A DNA stretch of 64,000 bases. Origin: Desulfovibrio aminophilus DSM 12254. Lineage in GTDB: Bacteria > Desulfobacterota > Desulfovibrionia > Desulfovibrionales > Desulfovibrionaceae. The number at the start of each line of letters is the position of its first letter. The first letter of the stretch is position 1. Shown one piece after another: positions 51,495-59,068 of the stretch. The stretch covers positions 1 to 64,000 of the forward strand of contig NZ_AUMA01000016.1 in assembly GCF_000422565.1 (NCBI RefSeq), read 5' to 3'. Under the pieces are notes generated by a model. That model worked only from the letters and a program-made list of their open reading frames with translations, searched no databases and was not told the DNA's origin. A program made the translations under genes and the position numbers.

Positions 51495-54359
51495 TTACCA
51501 CTCCACGGGCAGGCGGACCTTCTGCTTGGCCTTGTTCTGGAACAGCACGAAGCCGTTGTCACGGCCATGGACGTAGAGGTCGCGGGTCACGGCCACGTCC
51601 TGGCGGCAGTATTCGGTGATGAGGTCCAGGCGGCCCTCCTTCCACCACTTGAGCGCCATGAGTCCGTCGGCGGACTTGCCCGCGCCAAGGGTGGCCTGGG
51701 CCAGGTTGTCCAGCTTGAGCCGGTAGCCCAACCGCTGGTGGACCTTCTCCAGCATGTCCAGGGTGGGCAGGCTGTGGAAGGGGAAGGGCGTCACGCCCTG
51801 GAGCACGGAGTAGTCGAAGCGGCGCACGTTGAAGCCCACCACGAGGTCGAAGCCACGCAGGAATTCGGCCATGGCGGGCACCTCCTCCTGCGGAAAGTCC
51901 CGGAACTCCTCGCGCGCGGAGTCCCAGACCACGGCGATGCTCACGCCCATCCGGTCGGCGCGGTTCCAGCCGCCCACCTCGTCGGCCCCGTAACGCGTCT
52001 CCACGTCGAGCACGGCGAAATTCCGGGGCGCGGCTTTCCGCAAAAGCAAGGACTGCTGAGGCTGCGGCGTCTGGGACATGGGCGTTTCCTCCCGGGCCGC
52101 GATTTCCGGCGGCCGACCTTCGCGGATGCTCCGCAGTACGAAGCGCGCCGCGTCCTTGTCAATGGGGCGGTTGCCGGAGCCGCACTTGGGTGAGTGCACG
52201 CAGGAGGGGCAGCCGGTTTCGCAGGGGCACTCCTCGATGGTCCGCAGGGTGGCGACGATGAGTTCCCCGGCCCGGCCGAACGCCTCGCGGGTCAGGCCCG
52301 CTCCGCCGGGCAGGCCGTCGTAGATGAACACCGCCGCCGAACCCACCTGGGGGTGGAAGGGTGTGGAGATGCCGCCCAGGTCGTTGCGGTCGGCCAGCAC
52401 GAGCAGAGGCAGGATGCCGATGGCCGCGTGCTCCATGGCGTGGATGCCGCCCATGAAGTGCAGATAGCCCTGCTCGGCGGCCCGGCGGATCTCGTCGGCA
52501 ATCTCGAACCAGAGACCCTCGGTCTCGAAGACCAGGGGCGGGAAGTCCAGGGGCACCATGCCCAGGAGCTTGCCCCCGCGCACGGCCCGCTTTTCGTAGC
52601 CGGTGATCTCTTCGGTGACGCGCAGGCGGCCGAAGCTCACCCGCGCGCCGAAGGCCGCGCCGCGATCATGAACTTCCAGTATTTCCGTTGACTTGTGCCC
52701 GCGCACGCGGGTGTAATAGGCCACCCGCCGGGGCTCGGCCAGCACCCGGTTCGTCTCCAGGTCCATGTCCGCGATGACGTAGCTCTGGCCCCGGTGCAGG
52801 TAGACCGCGCCGGGGTGGGTCTCGCGGAAGGCCCGGAAGGCGTCGATGGTCCCGATCTCCCGGCCTTCGCGATCCTCGATGTGCAGGCTCCGGCCCGCGC
52901 CGCGCAGATCCAGGTCGCGGTGGGGCCGCCTTCGTCCGGCCACCACCTCCTTGCCGTCCTCGGTGAAGAACAGCCCGCCCTCGGCGAGGAGATGCTCCAC
53001 CCGCGCCCGCACCGGCTCCTCGGCCAGGTAGGGCTCGTCCAGGCGCAGGGACAGTTCGGCCGTGGCGCAGACCAGGTGCCGGTCCAGGATCACCGGGTTG
53101 TGGGGGTTGAGCACCGCGCACTCCGGCGGCCGGGCGAAGAAGTCCTCGGGGTGGCGCATGAAGTACTGGTCCAGGGCGTCCTCCCCGGCCACCAGGGCCA
53201 CGGCCGAGTCGCGCAGGGAGCGGCCCACCCGGCCGCCGCGCTGGAGCGTGGCCATGACCGTGCCCGGGTAGCCCACCAGGATGCAGAGGTCCAGGCCGCC
53301 GATGTCGATGCCCAGCTCCAGGGCGCTGGTGGAGATCACCGCCAGCAGTTCGCCCGAGGACATGCGGGCCTCGATCTCCCGGCGCTCCTCGGGCAGGAAG
53401 CCCGCGCGGTAGGCGCTGATGCGCTCCCGGTACGGCCCGGAACGCTCCGAGGCCCAGAGGGCCACCAACTCGGTGAGCTTGCGCGACTGGCAGTAGAGGA
53501 TGGTTCTGAGCCCCCGAGCCAGGGCCGCCTGGAGAAGCAGGATCGCGGCCTGGGCCGGGCCGTCCGCCGGATTGAGAAAGACCATGTGCCGCCCGCCCTG
53601 GGCCGCGCCGGACTCCGTGACCCCCTCCACGGGCAGCCCCGTGAGCTGGGTGCAGAGCTGTTCCGGATTGCCCACCGTGGCCGAGCAGAAGATGAAGGTC
53701 GGGGTGGAGCCGTACAGGGCGCAGATCCGCAGGAGCCGCCGGAACAGGCAGGCCATGTGCGAACCGAACACGCCCCGGTAGGTATGCACCTCGTCCACGA
53801 CCACGAAGGACAGGCCCGCGAACAGCTCGGCCCAGATTCCGTGGTGCGGCAGGAGCGAGAGATGCAGCATCTCCGGGTTGGTCAGCAGGACGTTCGGCGG
53901 GGACTGGCGGAGCTTCTTGCGGCGGTAGGGGCTCGTGTCGCCGTCGTAGATCGCGGCCGTGGGAGCGCTCTTGCCCAGCGGCGCCGCCAACTCCTCGAAG
54001 GCCCGCAGCTGGTCCTGGGCCAGGGCCTTGAGCGGGAAGAGATAGAGCGCCTTGGAGTCGGGGTTGCGCAGGGCCTCCTCGATCACCGGCAGGTTGTAGC
54101 AGAGGGTCTTGCCGCTGGCCGTGGGCGTGGCCACCACCACGTTGCGGCCCGCGCGGGCCAGGTTCACGGCCTGGGCCTGGTGGACGTACAGCTCCGAAAG
54201 CCCCCGGGTCTCCAGCAGGCCGCGCATCGAGGCCCCCCAAGGCCGGGCGGGCTCCGCGAAGGCCGCCTCGCGGCCGGGCAGCAGGCGGTGATGCACCACC
54301 TGCCCTCCCAGGCGGGGGGAGTCCAGCAGGGCGGTGACGTATTCCAGGACAGGGTTCAT
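51495..54359 (-). CDS. MrfA-MrfB-like helicase-exonuclease fusion
   Basis: A 954-residue protein. Residues 1-760 form a DEAD/DEAH superfamily-2 helicase of the YprA/MrfA type: 'VVATPTASGKTLCYN', 'VVVDEVHTYRG', 'ATLQRGGRVGRS' and a DUF1998 region with four cysteines ('CPCETGCPSCVHSPKC', about 708-725). A Gln/Pro-rich linker follows, then a DEDD exonuclease domain (from about 770): 'FAVLDVETRYG', 'DLVVGFNVRRFDYSVL' and 'EYCRQDVAVTRDLY', similar to YprB/MrfB. In Bacillus the two are separate proteins that repair mitomycin damage. An internal start with its own ribosome binding site lies at 52079. Confidence 0.9.
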   Translation of the reverse strand: MNPVLEYVTALLDSPRLGGQVVHHRLLPGREAAFAEPARPWGASMRGLLETRGLSELYVHQAQAVNLARAGRNVVVATPTASGKTLCYNLPVIEEALRNPDSKALYLFPLKALAQDQLRAFEELAAPLGKSAPTAAIYDGDTSPYRRKKLRQSPPNVLLTNPEMLHLSLLPHHGIWAELFAGLSFVVVDEVHTYRGVFGSHMACLFRRLLRICALYGSTPTFIFCSATVGNPEQLCTQLTGLPVEGVTESGAAQGGRHMVFLNPADGPAQAAILLLQAALARGLRTILYCQSRKLTELVALWASERSGPYRERISAYRAGFLPEERREIEARMSSGELLAVISTSALELGIDIGGLDLCILVGYPGTVMATLQRGGRVGRSLRDSAVALVAGEDALDQYFMRHPEDFFARPPECAVLNPHNPVILDRHLVCATAELSLRLDEPYLAEEPVRARVEHLLAEGGLFFTEDGKEVVAGRRRPHRDLDLRGAGRSLHIEDREGREIGTIDAFRAFRETHPGAVYLHRGQSYVIADMDLETNRVLAEPRRVAYYTRVRGHKSTEILEVHDRGAAFGARVSFGRLRVTEEITGYEKRAVRGGKLLGMVPLDFPPLVFETEGLWFEIADEIRRAAEQGYLHFMGGIHAMEHAAIGILPLLVLADRNDLGGISTPFHPQVGSAAVFIYDGLPGGAGLTREAFGRAGELIVATLRTIEECPCETGCPSCVHSPKCGSGNRPIDKDAARFVLRSIREGRPPEIAAREETPMSQTPQPQQSLLLRKAAPRNFAVLDVETRYGADEVGGWNRADRMGVSIAVVWDSAREEFRDFPQEEVPAMAEFLRGFDLVVGFNVRRFDYSVLQGVTPFPFHSLPTLDMLEKVHQRLGYRLKLDNLAQATLGAGKSADGLMALKWWKEGRLDLITEYCRQDVAVTRDLYVHGRDNGFVLFQNKAKQKVRLPVEW
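52077..52092 (-). promoter_or_regulatory. Internal ribosome binding site and start of the exonuclease part
   Basis: GGAGG (52092-52088) lies eight bases before an in-frame ATG (52079) at residue 761 of the fusion protein, exactly at the linker. Translation from here would give a 194-residue stand-alone MrfB-like exonuclease (51495-52079). Confidence 0.5.
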
Positions 54360-54538
54360 CGGGGCGGAGCTTCCTCGGGCCGGGCGGTGGGATCGCGCCC
54401 GCTCTCCCCTCCTAGCGCCTGCCGCCGGAAAAGGCGAGTCCCCGGCCGGGAGGCCCCAGGGCGAGGGTTCCGCGTTTTTTTGTTGACCCGTCTACGGCCT
54501 CACGGTTTGTCCTCGGCCCACAAACCAAGGAGAATCCC

Positions 54539-55006
54539 ATGACGGCCTTTTCCCGACACATGGCGCGCACCTACAGCCACCTCTTCAGCTTCGCCCCGGA
54601 GGAGATCTTCCCCCTGCTCTGCCCGACCCGCGAGTACGACTGGATTCCCCATTGGTCCTGCGAACTGGTCCATAGCGTCTCGGGCTTCGCCGAGAGGGAC
54701 TGCGTCTTCGTCACCCGGTTCCCCACGCAAGGCCGCGAGGTCTGGCTCCAGACCCGCCACGAGCCCAACCGGACCGTGGAGTTCGCGCGCATTGGCGCGG
54801 AGCGGACGATGCGCTACAGCATTGAACTGCTGCCCGCGCCCGGTGGCGCGGCCCTGTGCGTGACGCAGCGATCCACGTACCTCGACGCGGCCGGGGCCGA
54901 GGCGCGCAAGGCCGCTGACGACCGCATCTTCGCGGAAGAGATGCCGGGGCTGATGGCCCTCGTCGAGCGCTACCTGTCGCGCGGCGCGGTCCCCGGCGGG
55001 GAATAA
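54539..55006 (+). CDS. SRPBCC/START-like protein
   Basis: A 155-residue protein with the helix-grip pattern of SRPBCC proteins ('YSHLFSFAPEEIFPLLCPTREYDWIP', 'VFVTRFPTQGREVWLQTRHE' in part, 'TMRYSIELLPAPGGAALCVTQ' in part). Its cavity binds a small hydrophobic ligand. AAGGAG lies seven bases before the ATG. A MerR-family regulator follows 30 bases downstream, probably in one unit. Confidence 0.8.
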   Translation: MTAFSRHMARTYSHLFSFAPEEIFPLLCPTREYDWIPHWSCELVHSVSGFAERDCVFVTRFPTQGREVWLQTRHEPNRTVEFARIGAERTMRYSIELLPAPGGAALCVTQRSTYLDAAGAEARKAADDRIFAEEMPGLMALVERYLSRGAVPGGE

Positions 55007-55036
55007 GAACCGAAACCGGATCAGCGAGGACGCATC

Positions 55037-55615
55037 ATGGGCTGGACCATCGGCAGGCTGGCCAAACGGCACGGCCTCTCGCGCAGCACCCTGCCGCACT
55101 ACGACGCCATCGGCCTGCTGCGGGCCTCGGCCCGCGGCGGGGGCGACTACCGGGTCTACGACGCGGCCGACGACGAACGGCTGGCGGCCATCCGCCGCTA
55201 CCGCCGGGCCGGCCTGCCCCTGGCCGCCATCCGCGACCTTCTGAACGGAGGCGAAAACAGCCTGGCCTCCATCCTGGGCAGGCGGGTCGAGGACCTGGAC
55301 GCCGAGATCGACGAACTCAAGCGCCAGCGCGCCTTCGCGCTCAAGCTCCTGGGCCGCGCGGACGAGCTGCCGCCCGCCGGGATTCCCCTGGACAAAAAAC
55401 GCTGGACGGAACTCCTGCGCGCCTCGGGCTTCAGCGAGGACGACATGACGCGCTGGCACACGGCCTTCGAGCGCTCCGACCCGGCGGGGCACCAACGCTT
55501 CCTGGAATTTCTGCGCATCCCGGCGGAGGAGATCGCGGCCATCCGCGCCTTCTCCTCCGCGCGGGAAGAAACTCTCCCTACGACTCCAGAAGCTCCAGGC
55601 ACTCCGAGGTCGTGA
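55037..55615 (+). CDS. MerR-family regulator
   Basis: A 192-residue regulator. The N-terminal MerR helix-turn-helix reads 'WTIGRLAKRHGLSRSTLPHY' then 'DAIGLLRAS', followed by the coiled helix 'EDLDAEIDELKRQRAFALKLL'. The C-terminal part ('RWTELLRASGFSEDDMTRWHTAFE') is a small ligand-sensing helical domain of unknown specificity, not a metal-binding tail. Its 3' end overlaps the convergent isochorismatase gene by 38 bases. Confidence 0.88.
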   Translation: MGWTIGRLAKRHGLSRSTLPHYDAIGLLRASARGGGDYRVYDAADDERLAAIRRYRRAGLPLAAIRDLLNGGENSLASILGRRVEDLDAEIDELKRQRAFALKLLGRADELPPAGIPLDKKRWTELLRASGFSEDDMTRWHTAFERSDPAGHQRFLEFLRIPAEEIAAIRAFSSAREETLPTTPEAPGTPRS

Positions 55616-56129
55616 CCAGGCGGCAGTAGACCGCGCCCAGGGCGGCCAGAAACGCGCCGTGGACCTGGGCCGCCGGAATGGCCGCGCCCTGGAACGAGAG
55701 CGCCCTCGTGGCGCAGGCGTCCACCGGAACCACGCAGCCGAAGCCCAGGTCGAAGGCCGCGCGCACCGTGGCGTCCACGCACATGTGGGTCATCATGCCG
55801 CAGACCACCAACTCCCGGACCCCGGCCTCGCGCAGGAGGTCCAGCAGCGGCGTGTCTCGGAAGCTGTTGGGAAAGCGTTTGAGCACCACGGCCTCGCCAG
55901 GGCGCGGCTGCACCAGGGGATGGAACTCCGCCCCCGGCGTGCCGGGCAGAAAGAAGGTCGAGCCCGGACGCGTGGACTCATGCCGCACGTGGAACACGGG
56001 CCAGCCCTTGTCCCGGAAGGCGAACAGCAGGCGCGCGGCCTGGGCCGCGGCCTCGGGCGAACCCACCAGCTCCATGCGGCCGCCCGGGAAGTAGTCGGCC
56101 TGGATGTCGACGATCACCAAGGCTTTCAT
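55578..56129 (-). CDS. Isochorismatase-family cysteine hydrolase
   Basis: A 183-residue hydrolase with the catalytic triad of the family: Asp in 'ALVIVDIQADYFPGG', Lys in 'VVLKRFPNSF' and Cys in 'VVCGMMTHMCVDATVRAA'. Substrates in the family include nicotinamide, carbamoylsarcosine and isochorismate, and none can be chosen here. The start has no strong ribosome binding site, although GGAACACT lies upstream. A perfect 38-bp palindrome lies 37 bases upstream. Confidence 0.9.
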   Translation of the reverse strand: MKALVIVDIQADYFPGGRMELVGSPEAAAQAARLLFAFRDKGWPVFHVRHESTRPGSTFFLPGTPGAEFHPLVQPRPGEAVVLKRFPNSFRDTPLLDLLREAGVRELVVCGMMTHMCVDATVRAAFDLGFGCVVPVDACATRALSFQGAAIPAAQVHGAFLAALGAVYCRLVTTSECLELLES

Positions 56130-56638
56130 GGGAACACTCCTGTTCGGGAATGATGGTCACGCGTTCCGGGGGAACCCCCTTTCGCGAAAGGGGGTTCCCC
56201 CGGGCCCCCTCCTCCAAAGACCTTCATCAAAAGAGAAAGAAGGGACGACGCGGGGGGAACTTGGCATGAATCGGCGGCCTTGAAAAGACGGAACCGGGCC
56301 TGTCGGCGTTCTTGACGCCGCAAAGCCCGTTGCGTATCACCCCCTCACGCGACGGTTTTCAACAAAGAGGTCTTTTTGAGCAGCATCAGCATGGATCGTG
56401 TCGCATCGGTTGTCGGCGAAAGCCGCGGCCGGTAGACGCGTCCGAAGCCCGAGCCTCCCCTCCCGGGAAGGCCCTTTCCGCCTCGGAGCGATCCGCTCCG
56501 TCCGCTCCGGTTCGGCATCCCCGGCCGGTCTTTCTCCGCTTTCGTCCGGCAACCATTCCTTGTCGTTTCCGCAGGCGAACCGCGCCGCGTCCGGCCCCGC
56601 GCCGTCACGCGGCATCCCCGCGCACAAGGAGTGTCGCA
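56130..56638. other. 509-bp intergenic region
   Basis: No gene is seen between the isochorismatase and acetyltransferase genes. The only clear structure is the perfect palindrome at 56166-56203. The rest is GC-rich sequence without conserved open frames, and AAGGAG near its end serves the acetyltransferase gene. Confidence 0.5.
56166..56203. repeat. Perfect 38-bp palindrome
   Basis: Arms CCGGGGGAACCCCCTTTCG and its exact reverse complement meet with no unpaired base between them (centre 56184/56185). It could extrude a cruciform or fold as an RNA hairpin. It belongs to the GC-rich intergenic hairpins of this window but is the longest and most perfect. Confidence 0.8.
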
Positions 56639-57150
56639 ATGTTCATTCGAGACGAACGGCCTGACGACGTTTCGCGCATCTCGCGCATCCAATACGACGC
56701 CTTCAAGAACCACCCGGTCCACGCGCCCGGGGCCGAGCCCACGGAACACCGCATCGTCGAACGCCTGCGGGCGTCCGGCCGCCTGACCCTCTCCCTGCTG
56801 GCCGAGGCCGGGGACGAGGCCGTGGGGCACGTCGCCCTCTCGCCCGCCGTGGTGGGCGCGGCCCGCGAGGGCTGGTTCCTGCTCGGTCCCGTGGGCGTGT
56901 CGCCGCACTTCCAGGGGCAGGGCATCGGCTCGGCCCTGGTCCGCGCGGCGCTCCGGCGCATGCGCGAGGTGAGGGCCGACGGCGTCGTGCTGGTGGGGGG
57001 CCCGCGTTCTACGCCCGCTTCGGCTTCGAGCACATGCCCGGCCTGCTCTACCCGGGCGTGCCGGAGCAATACGTCCTGGCGGCGTGCTTCAACGACGCGG
57101 TTCCCCGGGGCGCGATCATCGCCCACGAGGCCTTCGCCGAAGGCGCGTAG
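56639..57150 (+). pseudogene. GNAT acetyltransferase with a frameshift
   Basis: The first 120 residues are a normal YhbS-like GNAT ('MFIRDERPDDVSRISRIQYDAF', 'GPVGVSPHFQGQGIGSALVRAALRRM' in part). At about 56994-57008, in 'GTGGGGGGCCCG', one base is missing. After it the original frame is lost, while another frame continues the family ('AFYARFGFEHMPGLLYPGVP') and stops at 57150. The ribosome binding site AAGGAG and start are intact. It is either a recent pseudogene or a sequencing error in the G-run; the intact downstream sequence favours a very recent or technical event. Confidence 0.8.
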
Positions 57151-57221
57151 CGCCCACCGGCCCTAGCGACACAAACACCGGGGCTCCCGCCGCGGCGGGA
57201 CGTCCCTCAAGGATAACGGCC

Positions 57222-58277
57222 ATGCAATTGCACGACTTCGGTTTCGACCAATGGTTCGAGGCCCATGCCGCCGAATGCGGCATGGAGGGCTGCGGCTTCG
57301 CCCGCGTCACAGCCGTGGACCGGGGCTCCTGCCTCGTCAGGAACGCGTCCCGGGAAATCCCGGCCGAACTGTCGGGACGGCTCGCCTACGATACGAAGAG
57401 CCCCGCCGAGCTGCCCTGCGTGGGCGACTGGGTGACGGCGCGCCTCTACAACGACGGGACCGCCGCGATCATCCAGCGGGTGTTTCCGCGCCGGACCTTC
57501 CTGCGCCGCCGCTCGCCCGGAACGATCGGCGGGGTCCAGATGATCGCGGCCAACATCGACACAGCCTTCATCATCCAGTCCTGCCGGGTGGACTTCAACC
57601 TCGCGCGGCTGGAGCGATATCTGGTCATGGCGGCGGACGGCGGCGTGGAGCCGGTGATCGTCCTCACCAAGGCGGACTTGGCCGCCCCGGAGGAGTTGGA
57701 GCACATCCTCGCCACCGCCCAGGCCCTCACCCGGGCCAAGGTGATCGCGCTCAGCAACGTCACCGGAATGGGTTTCGACGCCCTGCGCCAGACCCTCGCT
57801 CCGGGCAGGACCTGCTGTCTCCTCGGCTCGTCCGGGGTGGGCAAGACGACCCTCACCAACCGCCTCCTGGGCCGGGAGGCCTTTGAAACGAAGTCCGTCA
57901 GCGGCACCGGGGAAGGCGTCCACACGACGACGCGGCGGCAGCTCGTCGTTCTCGGCCAGGGCGCGATGCTGGTGGATACGCCCGGCATGCGGGAACTCGG
58001 CATGACGGACGCGGTCGAGGGGATCGACGCGGGCTTCGGGGAAATCGCCGCCCTGGCGGCGCAATGCCGCTACGCGGACTGCACCCACGAGCACGAGCCG
58101 GGCTGCGCGGTCAGGGCCGCGATCCACGCGGGCGAACTGGCCGAGGACCGCTACGCCGGCTATCTCAAGCTCAGAAAGGAATCCGAATTCGCGGCTCTGT
58201 CCACCCTGGGCAGGCGGCGCAAGGAAAAAACCTTCGGCAAGTTCATGCACTCATTCAAGAAACAACTGAAACGCTGA
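57222..58277 (+). CDS. rsgA: Ribosome small-subunit GTPase RsgA
   Basis: A 351-residue circularly permuted GTPase: an N-terminal OB fold, then G4 'VLTKADL', G1 'GSSGVGKTTL', G3 'DTPGMREL', and a C-terminal zinc-binding 'CRYADCTHEHEPGCAV'. It aids maturation of the 30S subunit. ATG at 57222 fits the family start; the frame extends further upstream without a start context. Confidence 0.95.
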   Translation: MQLHDFGFDQWFEAHAAECGMEGCGFARVTAVDRGSCLVRNASREIPAELSGRLAYDTKSPAELPCVGDWVTARLYNDGTAAIIQRVFPRRTFLRRRSPGTIGGVQMIAANIDTAFIIQSCRVDFNLARLERYLVMAADGGVEPVIVLTKADLAAPEELEHILATAQALTRAKVIALSNVTGMGFDALRQTLAPGRTCCLLGSSGVGKTTLTNRLLGREAFETKSVSGTGEGVHTTTRRQLVVLGQGAMLVDTPGMRELGMTDAVEGIDAGFGEIAALAAQCRYADCTHEHEPGCAVRAAIHAGELAEDRYAGYLKLRKESEFAALSTLGRRRKEKTFGKFMHSFKKQLKR

Positions 58278-58287
58278 CCCACCCGCA

Positions 58288-58318
58288 CCGGGCCGTCCTC
58301 TGGACGGCCCGGTTTTTT
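58288..58318 (+). terminator. Rho-independent terminator of rsgA
   Basis: The perfect 11-bp stem CCGGGCCGTCC / GGACGGCCCGG with loop TCT is followed by six T. Confidence 0.92.
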
Positions 58319-58327
58319 GCCAGGGGG

Positions 58328-58374
58328 CCAGGGGCCAGGGCCCCTGGCGGGGGGGGCAGGGGGCAATCCCCCTG
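58328..58374. repeat. Two tandem GC-rich hairpins
   Basis: CCAGGGGCC-AG-GGCCCCTGG (58328-58347) is followed by CAGGGGG-CAAT-CCCCCTG (58357-58374). They lie after the rsgA terminator and resemble the other intergenic hairpins of the window. Confidence 0.6.
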
Positions 58375-59068
58375 GTGCCCGGAAGACAGTCTATTGACTG
58401 GGGCACGCCGCTGGTTCCGCCCGCGGCGTCGGTGGCGGTGTCCCTCATTGTGGTGGTTCCGCCGGGCTCCACGCCGAGCGCGCCGTCGGTGGTCAGTCTG
58501 GTCTGTTCACCCGTGTCGGAACCGCCGGAGACCTTCACGTTGCCGCCGGAGCTGATGGCGATGCCGACCGCGCCGGGGGTGCACAGAAGAATTGCCTTCC
58601 CCAAAGGCAAAGCAAACTTCGCCAGCAATTTCCTGGCAGCATGGAAAATCAAAACCATAGGCTCATCTCATGGATACGACACCCCCATCCATGCGCCTTA
58701 CTGTGTCCTATGCGGAGCAAAGGCTACCCCAGGGAACAGGATGACGTGCGGAGTGCGGTTGTGGGGCAGACGTTATCCAGCGGAAGCATATTCATCAGTG
58801 CGACACGCAAAACCGATAATTTGCAGGGCATAAAAAGCGAGTACGCACGCCTTCCCTCTCCAATCCGAACTTGATAGAGGATCTCTCCGAAATTCTGTTG
58901 ATTCTTGGCACTCAAGGGCTGAATGGGATCCCCCCCTTTTGGGCGGTTGCTCCGCATACGCATCATCGTGCCGCTGTGCGCATTTTCAGTCCAAGGTCGA
59001 GAGGTCCCTCAAGCGCTTCGCGGCGGGCACGAGCAGAGCATTACAGCCATGGCATGTAGAGAGACTGG
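58375..59068. other. Non-coding stretch with possible gene remnants
   Basis: About 700 bases without a convincing gene. On the minus strand, 58385-58590 reads as a Gly/Thr-rich segment ('AISSGGNVKVSGGSDTGEQT') like a piece of an adhesin or phage tail protein, without a start or context. On the plus strand, 58750-58835 reads 'GQTLSSGSIFISATRKTDNL', again adhesin-like. Base composition drops after 58600. It probably holds debris from an older insertion beside the autotransporter gene. Confidence 0.35.

Noticed and set aside
58641-58874. Small plus-strand frame of 77 codons
   Set aside because: No ribosome binding site, no conserved pattern over its length, and it lies in a region of apparent gene debris.
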